A stretch of DNA of 48,251 bases, from positions 1 through 48,251 of IMG/VR virus record IMGVR_UViG_3300030099_006253; one strand, written 5' to 3'. Position numbers and translations under genes: made by a program. Positions 16,474 through 26,257 of this stretch are shown one piece after another. Position 1 is the stretch's first letter. Each line of letters begins with the position of its first letter. The notes under the pieces are model-generated. The model was not told where the DNA came from. It worked only from the letters and a program-made list of their open reading frames with translations, and made no database searches. Source of the stretch: a virus.

Positions 16474-19400
16474 TATACGTCTATATTTATTTGATCTATT
16501 AGAGTTGTTGTAAGAACCGGAGTATGACTAAAGAAGTCAGTTCTATAACGATAGTCTAACTTGGACCCACCCTCTGGACCCATTATAGTCGAGGTTTCGA
16601 TTGCGTTTCTGGACGCTAGCCCAGTCTTAGAATTCTTGCCCGATATATCGTTAAAGAACCTAAATACCTTCCTTAGTTCATCCTTATCTAACTCCACTCT
16701 ATGTTCGGTGCAATTTCCAATTAGTTCAGGCGTTTGGCAAAGAGGATTCTGATATTTGCCGGTTACGAATATTTCAGATAGTTTTTTAAGAGTAAGATCT
16801 TGCAGAGAAACAGTATCAAGAAGCATAAACTTATCTGTATCTCCATTAGGAATTAAGAAAACTTCTACAACATATTTTTGATCTTTTCTGTGAAGAAGAC
16901 TATGAGTGGTCCTGTAATCTTTAGATAGTAAAACATTTTTATTTAGAGTATTAAAGTTTACAGAGATTTCTTCAAAATCAGCCTCTCTTAGTCTAGTTAT
17001 TGGGGTCTCTATTTCACTATTAGAAGGTAGATTGTCAATGCACTCATAATTTGTAAGATTTGACGAAACTGAGACTTCCTCTTTAGTTCTGGAAGGAATC
17101 GTGAATATGTGAGATAAATTATCAATTACATCAGACCTTGAGGTGAGTGCGCTGTGTTGAGTCCAGACTCCTTCTTTAGAATAAGACCACATTTGAGAAC
17201 TTTCGGGTTTGGTATGAATCCATAGCCCTACTTGCCTACCCCCTAAATTAGATCCAGTGTTATCAGATACAAGCAACTTTACTTTTGCCTGATGAGAATG
17301 ATCTGGTAGTATGAAGTTAGTCGCGATAGGTCTTTCGGAGGGAATTTCATACTTGGTCATATCAAATCTAATTCTGGGAAGTCCCCCATTTGATGATTTA
17401 GATAATACAAAAGTATTATTAAACATAAACGGATCATCCGTGTTTGTTTTAAATCTTGAAGGTATTCTAAATATAGAAAAACTATTAGTCTCTGGGGAGC
17501 CAGAAGTATGAATTAATTCAACGGCGCTTACTGTACCCGATAAAACTATTTCCGATGTATCTAGTTGCATGTCCTCTGAACCTGAAGCCACGTAAGATCT
17601 TTCTCCGGCAAACTGAGAACTTCTAGGAGTTAGAACTTTAACATCAGATAGTGATGAGACTACTGTTGAATCGCGAGAGTCAATTTTTTCAAAATTGTGG
17701 TTGTATAGCACGGGACCAAACGTATGAGAAAATAAGTTAGCCCCATCTATATCTTGAATTTGAGGATCAATTCTGTGTTGATTGAAGTCGGTTACATAAA
17801 TTCTGTATAATTTATGAAAATCTCTTCCAAAGGAATAGTTGTAATAATCTTCAGTTGAGTTCGGGAAATCTCCCTCATTTTCTGTTGCTAAGTTTGCTAA
17901 AGATTGATAAACATTACTGACAGATAACTGATAAAAATTTGTTGTGGCATGATCTACAGATGCTTGCACGACTTTAGATTTTTCTTTTACACCATGCATG
18001 ACAGCATAGATATCTGGCAATTGACCTCTATCCACAGTTCGATCAAGATTATCAGCAAAGCTTCCCGAAGCACCTCTAATGTTTTGAGTGTTACTCACAT
18101 CATACTCAAAATATGTATGACCAGAATTTAAATCCTCGCACTGATTCCATATAGAGGGTAAGTTAACGTGATCAGTTACTGGAGAGTAAGTTAAAGAACT
18201 AGGTACTAACCCTAAAGGAATGCCACTTAGACCTGACGCCATGTCAAAGCCAACGGGCATATTAAATCCAGTTCTATCGTAATACCCTTCAGAAGGTAAA
18301 AGTTTTTCGTAGTTTCTACGCCTAAGAGAGGTTCTAGGTATATCGTTAATATTAACTCCACTAACCAGAACATTGGGGCTAGCAGCATTATCTGTGAAGT
18401 CTCTAGGAAAGCTTATACCATCATCTCTGACATCTCTCATGTAAGTGTTAAAACCCACACCAGTTACAAAGTAATTTCTAGAAGAGTTGGTGTCTTGCTC
18501 ATCGCATCTAGGTTGAATTAACGGTAATGCAGATGCCACTAATCCAGCCTCGTCAACATATGCTATCTCTAAGTTTATTAGAGGTATTGCGTGAGCAGGT
18601 GTGAAGTCTTTAGCTAATTTAGAGGCCACAAGGAAAGCCTCTCCGGTAGCAGAGCTATCTATACTATCGTCTGTAAAATCAAAAGAACTGGCGTCATACT
18701 TAACCTTGAAGTGAGATGACTTACCCGACCATAAAGAAGCGTATTCAAATTTTTCTGTATTACCACTAGCTATTAGGCTTGATAAGTTAGGCGGATCGTT
18801 ATATCCTGAAGTAAATAAAAGGAAACTTGACGTTCTCGGCTCGTCATCTGTATTTAAAGCATTATCAATAAGGTAAGTCTCAAACTGTTCAGCGAACAAT
18901 TCCGAACAGCCAAAACAAACCAACCTATCTTTTATAAAGCTAATTATTTCACTATTTAGCTCAAAGTTTATATAATAAGGATACTCTTCAAAAGGAGGGA
19001 CTGGGTGAATACGGCCTCTGTAATTAAAACCTTTCTCGTAGTTAGGAATAGGGCCTAACGTTTCTTCAAACTCTTCATATGTTTCTAATAAAATTTTATC
19101 AACGACAAGCTTTATATTTTCATCTAAGCTAATTGGATTGAAAGCTGAAACACCTAACTCAAAGGCTAAGGTTTCTGTCCAATCCTTGAATGTTTTAAAG
19201 TACCTGGACTCAGTCGCTAACCCATAATATATTAAGAAAGGGACATAGGACTCATGAAGTTCGGTTACAGTTGTTTCAATGTTAAACTGATCCTTGGGAA
19301 GAATGCCATTTACTGCAAGCTGAATAGATTTAGCCGTCCCAACCGATTTGTAAATATCAACAGCGTTTACAAGTTGCAACCTCCATCTATCAGGATCACT

Positions 19401-20384
19401 GCCAAATAAATCCCAACCAATCAATTCAGCTAGGAGAGGTAAAAATTCTTCAGGACAATCAGAAATACTGTGCAAATCTCCTAGTCTTACTGAAGTATCG
19501 TTAATGTCTTGAACAAAAAAGGATAATGCTCTTAAAAATCTGGTAAAGGGTCCATCAGGTATATCTGTTTCGGACAATAAATTGCTTTGAATGTATAACT
19601 CAAATCTGTCTCTAACAGTGAAGTCCGCTGAATCTGCTTGTAAAGGAGAGTAAATAACATCAATCCAAGTTTTTAATTTATCTAACTGTTGAGTTCCGCT
19701 TGTAAAAGTTGTGGTTGAAGTTTGAAATACCTCAGGATAGTATTCTGGGTGCCCGTCTCTCCAAACCAAATCCATGAGCATTTTAATACCGTCAACAGTT
19801 TCAACAGTATCCCCTACGTAAAGTTTGTTTACTATAGTTTCAGTTACAGTGGTAGAGGGCTCGTAGCTTCCCTTTGGAGATGGAGTGTTAAGGAAATACA
19901 ACCAAGACATCTTATCAATTAGATAATTATGAGTGTCTGAGGGTGTATGATCTTGCACAAAAACTGCGCTCGGATCGTTTAGTACAATACTTGGTAATAA
20001 CGTTCCTGAAATATAATCTGCAAAAGCACTACTAGTTTCAAATTCATTAATAGAAAAACCTAATGGATCAAGTATATCTTTATTAAAAGATTGAGTTGTG
20101 ATATTGGTTAGCTTATTTTGTTTTACAAAATAATCAGATATACCACTAACGGTGTTTACGCTGCTGTATATCGTGTCCTCAATAGAGCTAACATTAATTA
20201 TTGTGCTAAAGTCGTCAGCTAAGGATATGTTAGAATTAAGAACTTGATCCTTGAGGTCTACACTTTCTCCAAAATTATCAATATCATCATCAGTAAGATA
20301 CCGAGGTATGATGAATTTCAAAGCCTCATAGTAATTAGGCTTAAAATACTTTTGATTTGTTAAATAATTTTTGCCGGAGGTCAT
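16473..20384 (-). CDS. gp7-like large baseplate wedge protein with P2 gpI-type domain
   Basis: The protein has 1303 residues. Around 280-362 it carries a segment typical of P2 tail protein I: 'LRALSFFVQDINDTSVRLGD', then 'CPEEFLPLLAELIGWDLFG', 'RWRLQLVNAVDIYKSVGTAK' and 'SIQLAVNGI'. In contractile tails gpI partners gpJ, and in T4 gp7 with a gp6 dimer makes the wedge core. Here the gene directly follows the gp6-like gene in transcription order and is of gp7 size (T4 gp7 is 1032 residues). The rest is long, beta-rich and Ser-rich, probably peripheral domains. The C-terminus ends in a hydrophobic strand. It overlaps the gp6-like gene by one base. The role is well supported by domain and neighbour, less so by sequence identity to T4 gp7. 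Confidence 0.78.
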   Translation of the reverse strand: MTSGKNYLTNQKYFKPNYYEALKFIIPRYLTDDDIDNFGESVDLKDQVLNSNISLADDFSTIINVSSIEDTIYSSVNTVSGISDYFVKQNKLTNITTQSFNKDILDPLGFSINEFETSSAFADYISGTLLPSIVLNDPSAVFVQDHTPSDTHNYLIDKMSWLYFLNTPSPKGSYEPSTTVTETIVNKLYVGDTVETVDGIKMLMDLVWRDGHPEYYPEVFQTSTTTFTSGTQQLDKLKTWIDVIYSPLQADSADFTVRDRFELYIQSNLLSETDIPDGPFTRFLRALSFFVQDINDTSVRLGDLHSISDCPEEFLPLLAELIGWDLFGSDPDRWRLQLVNAVDIYKSVGTAKSIQLAVNGILPKDQFNIETTVTELHESYVPFLIYYGLATESRYFKTFKDWTETLAFELGVSAFNPISLDENIKLVVDKILLETYEEFEETLGPIPNYEKGFNYRGRIHPVPPFEEYPYYINFELNSEIISFIKDRLVCFGCSELFAEQFETYLIDNALNTDDEPRTSSFLLFTSGYNDPPNLSSLIASGNTEKFEYASLWSGKSSHFKVKYDASSFDFTDDSIDSSATGEAFLVASKLAKDFTPAHAIPLINLEIAYVDEAGLVASALPLIQPRCDEQDTNSSRNYFVTGVGFNTYMRDVRDDGISFPRDFTDNAASPNVLVSGVNINDIPRTSLRRRNYEKLLPSEGYYDRTGFNMPVGFDMASGLSGIPLGLVPSSLTYSPVTDHVNLPSIWNQCEDLNSGHTYFEYDVSNTQNIRGASGSFADNLDRTVDRGQLPDIYAVMHGVKEKSKVVQASVDHATTNFYQLSVSNVYQSLANLATENEGDFPNSTEDYYNYSFGRDFHKLYRIYVTDFNQHRIDPQIQDIDGANLFSHTFGPVLYNHNFEKIDSRDSTVVSSLSDVKVLTPRSSQFAGERSYVASGSEDMQLDTSEIVLSGTVSAVELIHTSGSPETNSFSIFRIPSRFKTNTDDPFMFNNTFVLSKSSNGGLPRIRFDMTKYEIPSERPIATNFILPDHSHQAKVKLLVSDNTGSNLGGRQVGLWIHTKPESSQMWSYSKEGVWTQHSALTSRSDVIDNLSHIFTIPSRTKEEVSVSSNLTNYECIDNLPSNSEIETPITRLREADFEEISVNFNTLNKNVLLSKDYRTTHSLLHRKDQKYVVEVFLIPNGDTDKFMLLDTVSLQDLTLKKLSEIFVTGKYQNPLCQTPELIGNCTEHRVELDKDELRKVFRFFNDISGKNSKTGLASRNAIETSTIMGPEGGSKLDYRYRTDFFSHTPVLTTTLIDQINIDV

Positions 20385-21988
20385 TAGATTAATTCAGCAG
20401 TTACAGTGAAGTTATTGAGTTGTATTATCTCATTAAACTCAATGTCTATATTGTTAGAAATGTTATCCACAGTTGCAAATCTAATTTGAGGTTCCTCTAG
20501 TAATTCTCTAATTAAATCTGAAGGAGAAAAAGACTGTCCAAACTCTAGATTATCCACATTAAAATAATCTAAAATAATAGAATTAGCTCTAGCAATTAAA
20601 ACATTTTTTTGACCTTTAAACTTTCTATCTAGCTTAATAGTTAGATTCAGCGAGGGTATAGTCCTGATTAGACCGTCAACGATAACCGGAGAATCAGTTA
20701 CCATTTTTTGTTCGTTAATCTCCTCTATAAGCTGTCTTTTAAATTCTTGAGTAGCCTGCCTCAGTTGGGTATTACTAGCTTTCTCCAGCACATAAACTTG
20801 AATATTATTAACAGATGCAAATGCCTTCTGAGTTGCGACAGTGGCCTTACCAGTTGAACCGTAATTTGAGGTAAAGGTGTTCGTGAAAGCCCTGTAATCA
20901 TTCAGAGTAACCAATCTATTTTGAGATCTGAATTTTAGAGGAGCGTATCTTTTTACTTTAGCTATACTTTCAGCCTCAGCACCGCCAGTTCCTTGTGAGG
21001 TGTTTTCAACCGTAACAGTAGCCTGTACTGGGGTGGCAAATTCGTTAGCTATTCTTGCAGTCCCGTTAATTTGGGCGTTTATAAAACTTTCTGAAATATT
21101 ACCCCTGGAGCCTCCTCCGACTCGATAAGTAACTGTGTAAGAATCACCAGCCGCAGGAGCTTGACCAATGGTATTATCGCCAAATATTAAGGTAGCTCCA
21201 AAATTATCATCTGTGAGGACCTGAAATACTTTATCAGTGGGTCCTGATGCAAAATAAATATTATCTTCTTCTAGGTATACACCATTGGTAGTTTCGTTAC
21301 CATCAATGAAAACTTGAGCACTTTTTTCAACGAAAGGAGATTGAGAAAGTCTAATTGATTTAATAGAATCAGGACCAGTGAAAGTTCCTGTCTCCACAAC
21401 TAAAGCACCTTCCAATAGTATTGCACTGGTAATTACAGGATTTGTGGTGGCGTCAAATACAAATTCTAGGGACTCAGTGTTAGATTCCAAATCGATACTA
21501 CCATTGAAATTAACCTTATAGATAGTGTAGGTTAAAGAACCTCCATCCTGAGGAGATGTAACAGTTATTACTCTTTGACTAGGATCCAAGGTTAACGAAC
21601 TTGCGCCAGAGTCAGTCGCTTCAAAACTTAATGATGCGTTAGCAGCGGCTGAAATCGGACCCTTCATTCTAATACCAATTAGCTCCATTAATTTCTTGAC
21701 GCTGGACCTCTCTCTAGCGGTCCTTAAGAAATTTTCATTAGCCAGATAATCAGATTTGTGGGATTGAATGTGCCCTACAGCAGCCATTAATTCAATCAAA
21801 AGCATGCCAAAGTCAGACTCATCAAAGTTATTATAATCCAAAGGAAAATTAGCCTTTGTATAATCTATTAAACTTTGACGTAAAGTAATGAAGTCTGAAG
21901 CAGAAAAGTCTATCAGTCTATCTTTATTCTGTAGTTCTGAAGGAATAAATTTTAAAAAATCAGATTTTACTGTCCCATCAAATACCAT
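20384..21988 (-). CDS. 6: gp6-like baseplate wedge protein (Baseplate J family)
   Basis: The 534-residue protein starts with 'FDGTVKSDFLKFIPSEL'. It contains 'FNNFDESDFGMLLIEL'-like sequence (here YNNFDESDFGMLLIELMAA) and 'HKSDYLANENFLRTARERSS', the conserved N-terminal helical region of gp6/gpJ. A beta middle follows, then 'KVKRYAPLKFRSQNRLVTLN' plus 'DYRAFTNTF', the usual C-terminal gpJ/gp6 signature. gp6 dimers form the inner baseplate ring and clamp gp7. The gene sits directly after gp25 and before the gp7/gpI-like gene, exactly as in gpW-gpJ-gpI loci. T4 gp6 is 660 residues, so this is a somewhat shorter form. Confidence 0.9.
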   Translation of the reverse strand: MVFDGTVKSDFLKFIPSELQNKDRLIDFSASDFITLRQSLIDYTKANFPLDYNNFDESDFGMLLIELMAAVGHIQSHKSDYLANENFLRTARERSSVKKLMELIGIRMKGPISAAANASLSFEATDSGASSLTLDPSQRVITVTSPQDGGSLTYTIYKVNFNGSIDLESNTESLEFVFDATTNPVITSAILLEGALVVETGTFTGPDSIKSIRLSQSPFVEKSAQVFIDGNETTNGVYLEEDNIYFASGPTDKVFQVLTDDNFGATLIFGDNTIGQAPAAGDSYTVTYRVGGGSRGNISESFINAQINGTARIANEFATPVQATVTVENTSQGTGGAEAESIAKVKRYAPLKFRSQNRLVTLNDYRAFTNTFTSNYGSTGKATVATQKAFASVNNIQVYVLEKASNTQLRQATQEFKRQLIEEINEQKMVTDSPVIVDGLIRTIPSLNLTIKLDRKFKGQKNVLIARANSIILDYFNVDNLEFGQSFSPSDLIRELLEEPQIRFATVDNISNNIDIEFNEIIQLNNFTVTAELI

Positions 21989-22431
21989 TATACTCTAACC
22001 TCTACATTGAAATTAACAGCTTCCGAATCCTTAAGACCAACAAAAAGCTTTACTAATATGGCTCCACTCTTGGTTTCAAATACTTGCAATTTACCTATTT
22101 TAAGTGGCTGTAAATATTTACGGACAGAAGATTCAATTTCATCTTTAATCAAAGTAAAGGTGGTTTGATCAAGAGGCTCCATTAAATACTTCTGAAGATC
22201 AGCGCCATAATCTGGGAGCATGAACCTTTCACCTCTGTTAGTTCTGATGAAAGATTTAAGCATAGTTTTAATTAAATTCAAACCGCTAGCTTTTGAAAAT
22301 ATACCGTTGCCTGGAGCAGGCTTTAGAGGGTAAATAAATCCTTTGACGAAAGGTTCTTTTAAAGTAACCTCTCTTTCTGATTTTACGGATAAGGTTTTTC
22401 CATAAATGTCGGTTTGATCTGGTATTGTCAT
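21988..22431 (-). CDS. 25: gp25-like baseplate wedge protein
   Basis: This 147-residue protein is of the gp25/gpW family. The hallmark 'NRGERFMLPDYGADLQKYLM' stretch (about 65-84), including the glutamate-proline-type core motif region, is followed by helices and a C-terminal beta hairpin ending 'AVNFNVEVRV'. gp25 nucleates sheath polymerisation and binds the gp6/gp7 wedge core. It overlaps the gp6-like gene by one base, which is the usual gpW-gpJ pairing. T4 gp25 is 132 residues. Confidence 0.93.
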   Translation of the reverse strand: MTIPDQTDIYGKTLSVKSEREVTLKEPFVKGFIYPLKPAPGNGIFSKASGLNLIKTMLKSFIRTNRGERFMLPDYGADLQKYLMEPLDQTTFTLIKDEIESSVRKYLQPLKIGKLQVFETKSGAILVKLFVGLKDSEAVNFNVEVRV

Positions 22432-22433
22432 GG

Positions 22434-25094
22434 CTATAACTTAATATTTTTAAAGAAACTTTGCGTTGCGTTATAGTTATTTAGCACTTCTGCATTAGTA
22501 AGAGGCTTTGAGTAAAATCTAGTGCATCCCAGATATCCGTTAAGACCACTGACTTTACCTCCATAGATACCACCCATGAAGCCTCCTTCAGGATTGCCAT
22601 CCGTATATCCACCTCCTAGTATCCAAGGGGTGAAGTATTCGTCTCTCTTAGGACCGTGTCTGTAATCCTCTAATGAGGCATCTGATATTCTAGTAATGTT
22701 GTACTCGAATGCGTTTGACGGCGGTATAGACGGGATCATCGGCCTTTGTTCTCTAGGATCAACCCCAAACACACCTTGATAGCTGGAGGTAACTAGGTTT
22801 ACTCCGTCGAGGTAAACATTGATCTCGTCTCTAACAGGATTTAACGTGATAGATAACTGACAGAACTCGTCCTCGCAAGAAGATAGAGTTGCACCGTTAA
22901 ACGTGCTAGAAACTGGAATTACTAGTCCAGCAAACGAAGAAGCTGATTCACAAGAATTTATTTCTAGTTTATTAGAGATGAACCCAGCACTAGAAGAATT
23001 AAATGATTGAGTCGGAGCCATTACTAGAGAAACTGCCTCAACAGGATTATCAGCCTCCAAATTGCTAGGCAAATCGGAACGTGTGAATCTACGGTCTCGA
23101 CTAAATCCTAATATCATTCCTCGGGTAATTCCAGCCCCGTTATCAAAAGACATATTTAAAATGTCTGATTGTTGCGTCTTAGTTGTATCCAAACCAGTAT
23201 TCTCATTAGCCAATATTAATCGATATAGACCTGAAACATCTGGTGTTTGATTGTATAGATCAGTGGACGATAAACCTGGAACATGAACCCAGGTCTCAAA
23301 AGTAGCACCTGTTTTGCTGAATAAAAGATCTTGGAACTCTTGTTGAGGAGGTAATTTTGCAAAAGTTCCATTGCCTGAAACAAGGCCTGCCTCACTTGTC
23401 CTACAAACTCCCTTCAAATGAGCTATGCCTAAACCTTTATCTAGTATCTCATTGGTATCACCAACTAGTTGAGCGTTATACTCCACACCCTTTGATGTGC
23501 TATTTCTCAGCTTATATTCAGTTCCTGAAGGCACTGTAGATTCTAGAGTTAAATAATTATAAAGTCCAAAGATATCATCCTCAACAAGAGAGGGTGTAGC
23601 TGCAATCGAGGCTGATATTGAAGCTGAGGCGCCCGCGCTGTCTATTACAACCCCATCTGGTATTGCATTAATAAGCAAATGGCTGAGTGTAATGTCTTCT
23701 TGTCTTTCTATTAATTGAGAGAATTTTGTTTCTAGGGGTAATACAACTCCTTGAACTTCATCTTGACGTATTATTATTTTTCTTTGAGTTTGGAGATCTA
23801 ATGAGTAATTTATTCCTGCTAAGTAAGAGAAATCGTTGATAGGTACTTCCCCAGGTTGAAACAGAATTCCTTTCCCATAAATTTGAGGCATCTTTACAGC
23901 AAGTTCTATTTGTTTTTTCCTCTTATTGAGTTGTCTAATAAAGTTATTAGACTCTGCAAACATTACTTGTTTAAGATTGTTTATAATGACTTCTGAAGAA
24001 CCTCCGTCTATATGCTCTTGTATTTCAGCGGATACATCAAATATTTTTCTATTTCTCTGTCCTAAGATGTTAACAACGGTATTGTCTTCATTGTAATAAT
24101 TTTCCATAAATAAAGAATCATCGACGTTGTTTGGATCAAAAATGGTTTCAAAATAAGCATCAAGTTGTTCTTCGTTTACAGGAACTCCCTTACCTCCAAG
24201 ATTGGGCTCGAACTCAAAAGTCCAATCCAAAGAAGGATCTTTGCTCTTTGATCTAGTATCAAGTTCTATTAGCGCCGGACCAATACCACTAGTCTGTGAG
24301 TCAAAATACAAACCATCTACAGAAAGTAAAAATTGTCCAGACTTAGACTCGGGAGGTCCTGCATTAAGTCTGAATACACTTCCAGTTGCAGAAGGACTTG
24401 CAACCTCTGCTAATCTAGGAATTAAATTAGGGTTTTGAACTCTATCAGTAATAATCTTATCAATGTCACTTATAGTTTTATTTGCTTTTTCAATGAATTT
24501 TTTGGCGTTGTTACTCGCCTCTATTTGTGGACCATACTCATTTTTTATGAGATTGGCGAATGCCTCTGGGTTTCCTCTTGCTTGATCTGCGCGAGCATCG
24601 CCAGACTCGCCCGCTGAGTTTTTTAGAAAGCTTGCGTAGTCACCCACACAGTCTATGAGTTCATTTATGCTAGCAACTCCAGCCTCAACGTTGGAGTATA
24701 GCCTACTTCCAAAAGCAATGGCTTGTTGAGCTAGGCCAACGAAACCCGCGATGTCACCAGCAAGCCCTCCTACTTCTTGACCATATTGAGATGCGTCAGA
24801 AACAAATCTGAATACTCCCTGATCTGTGTCAAACTCAATGATGCCAGTTAAGTTTCTCAGTTTTTGAGATAAAGCTTTAGTTACAGCATCAGCGGCATTT
24901 CTACCTATGGACATATTATTTCTAATACCTCCTAACACGTTAGTGGGTAGAAGCGATAGCAGATCACTACCTAAGTTCATTACGCAGGAAGGAATTCCGT
25001 ATTCAACATCCAATGCCCCTAGAATATCTTGGCCTTGGCCTATGGAAGTTGCAATCCTTAAAGCTTCGGAAGTTTGTAAATCAAATTTTGCCAT
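22434..25094 (-). CDS. Large baseplate-region protein with C-terminal LamG/concanavalin-like domain
   Basis: The first 250 of 886 residues are helical and Ala-rich. The middle is mixed, and residues about 600-880 resemble a LamG/concanavalin lectin fold: 'TGATFETWVHVPGL', 'LSITLNPVRDEINVYLDGVN', 'GYLGCTRFYSKPLTNAEVLN'. That last phrase is the classic ending of LamG_3 domains (GxIxxxRxYxxxLTxxEVxxxY). The domain suggests glycan binding at the baseplate. The gene sits between the gp5-type spike and gp25. I do not recognise a T4 counterpart for the whole protein. Cys residues cluster in the lectin part (around 735-765), perhaps disulfides. Confidence 0.72.
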   Translation of the reverse strand: MAKFDLQTSEALRIATSIGQGQDILGALDVEYGIPSCVMNLGSDLLSLLPTNVLGGIRNNMSIGRNAADAVTKALSQKLRNLTGIIEFDTDQGVFRFVSDASQYGQEVGGLAGDIAGFVGLAQQAIAFGSRLYSNVEAGVASINELIDCVGDYASFLKNSAGESGDARADQARGNPEAFANLIKNEYGPQIEASNNAKKFIEKANKTISDIDKIITDRVQNPNLIPRLAEVASPSATGSVFRLNAGPPESKSGQFLLSVDGLYFDSQTSGIGPALIELDTRSKSKDPSLDWTFEFEPNLGGKGVPVNEEQLDAYFETIFDPNNVDDSLFMENYYNEDNTVVNILGQRNRKIFDVSAEIQEHIDGGSSEVIINNLKQVMFAESNNFIRQLNKRKKQIELAVKMPQIYGKGILFQPGEVPINDFSYLAGINYSLDLQTQRKIIIRQDEVQGVVLPLETKFSQLIERQEDITLSHLLINAIPDGVVIDSAGASASISASIAATPSLVEDDIFGLYNYLTLESTVPSGTEYKLRNSTSKGVEYNAQLVGDTNEILDKGLGIAHLKGVCRTSEAGLVSGNGTFAKLPPQQEFQDLLFSKTGATFETWVHVPGLSSTDLYNQTPDVSGLYRLILANENTGLDTTKTQQSDILNMSFDNGAGITRGMILGFSRDRRFTRSDLPSNLEADNPVEAVSLVMAPTQSFNSSSAGFISNKLEINSCESASSFAGLVIPVSSTFNGATLSSCEDEFCQLSITLNPVRDEINVYLDGVNLVTSSYQGVFGVDPREQRPMIPSIPPSNAFEYNITRISDASLEDYRHGPKRDEYFTPWILGGGYTDGNPEGGFMGGIYGGKVSGLNGYLGCTRFYSKPLTNAEVLNNYNATQSFFKNIKL

Positions 25095-26257
25095 TAGTCA
25101 CTATAATCGTTTAATAAAGGTTCTATTATGGTAGCAAAGTTAGCAGGTGTCGAATTGCCTGAATTAAGATGAATCTCTGAACCATCAATAGCAACTTGAC
25201 CCTCTCCACTAGATATAGAGGCTTGCCCCGTAGAAGTGGATTTAAATTGACCGCCAGCTTGAATATCTACATCCTCACCAGCTTCAATTCTAATTGAGCC
25301 GGTTGATCTAAGATCAATCCCTTGTTCTCCTTCCATGCTAATTTTACCATTGGTCTTAATAACAATATCACTTATGCCCTCATCCTCGCCCTCTTGTATT
25401 TGTATTTGAGAATTTTGCGTGGTGATGAAGATTCTACCATCCAAAGCGTGAGAGGCCACAGAGAGGTCTCCGTTCTCACTTCTGAGATAAATACCTCCCC
25501 ATCTTTTAGGGGGCTGTTGCTCAGAGCCATTAGGCCATTGATCCTCTGAAGGAGTCTGGCCCATCTTGCCAGTTGAGTTGTTTTCGATGGTAATATCAGT
25601 CCCCTCAACAACTCGTATGTCCATGTGAGATTGCATACAAGTATAGTTGTGAGGGCCGCTAGACTTAACTTGTACCATCTGAGCGGGAAAAGTATTTGTG
25701 CTATCTCCTGTAATTATAATGCCATCTTTATGTTGATTCTTGATAGAAATCAAGTCCACTTGAGGTGAGTCATCTAAGCTTATTTTCTTCTTAAGAGGAC
25801 TTTTTAAAGATACTGAATCAATGAGGATGGGAGCTACTTGACCACCTTCACCCCCTTCTTCTAAATTATCAAAAGATGTATAATTACTAGTTATACACAA
25901 ACCAGCGCCTACTTGATTTTCATACTTTACTTTGACAGGCTTACCAACAGGGCTGTAAGTATCGGGATCTGGAACCTCTGTAAAATTTGGGACGCGCTTG
26001 GATTTAATATCCTTGATTTTGGCATCTACAACTGTAGAATGATAATAAATCTCTTTAGTGGCTGTATCCACACAGGCTAGGATTACATCACCTTCCTCAG
26101 GGATGAAGAAAAACCCTCCACCGTTTAACCTGTAGCCAGGGGATGTGTAAATTACATCTACTGGATCATCAGATACGTCTTCTATTAAAGCTTTAAACCT
26201 TCCATCGCCATTAGAGTTTTGATTAGCAGTTACAAATCCTTTTACTATTTTAAGCAT
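25094..26257 (-). CDS. 5: gp5/VgrG-type central spike protein without lysozyme domain
   Basis: From the ATG at 26257 the protein has 387 residues; GGGGTG precedes it by 5 nt, while an alternative GTG at 26263 is weaker. Residues 1-95 look like an OB-fold ('IVKGFVTANQNSNGDGRFKA', 'GGGFFFIPEEGDVILACVD'). The C-terminus (about 285-375) is a run of short beta repeats with D/I/V alternation: 'SDIVIKTNGKISMEGEQGID', 'LRSTGSIRIEAGEDVDIQAG'. This is the triple-stranded beta-helix spike of gp5/gpV. T4 gp5 has a lysozyme domain between these two; here that interval is only about 190 residues and shows no glycoside hydrolase motif. It should cap the tail tube and carry the PAAR tip. Confidence 0.87.
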   Translation of the reverse strand: MLKIVKGFVTANQNSNGDGRFKALIEDVSDDPVDVIYTSPGYRLNGGGFFFIPEEGDVILACVDTATKEIYYHSTVVDAKIKDIKSKRVPNFTEVPDPDTYSPVGKPVKVKYENQVGAGLCITSNYTSFDNLEEGGEGGQVAPILIDSVSLKSPLKKKISLDDSPQVDLISIKNQHKDGIIITGDSTNTFPAQMVQVKSSGPHNYTCMQSHMDIRVVEGTDITIENNSTGKMGQTPSEDQWPNGSEQQPPKRWGGIYLRSENGDLSVASHALDGRIFITTQNSQIQIQEGEDEGISDIVIKTNGKISMEGEQGIDLRSTGSIRIEAGEDVDIQAGGQFKSTSTGQASISSGEGQVAIDGSEIHLNSGNSTPANFATIIEPLLNDYSD

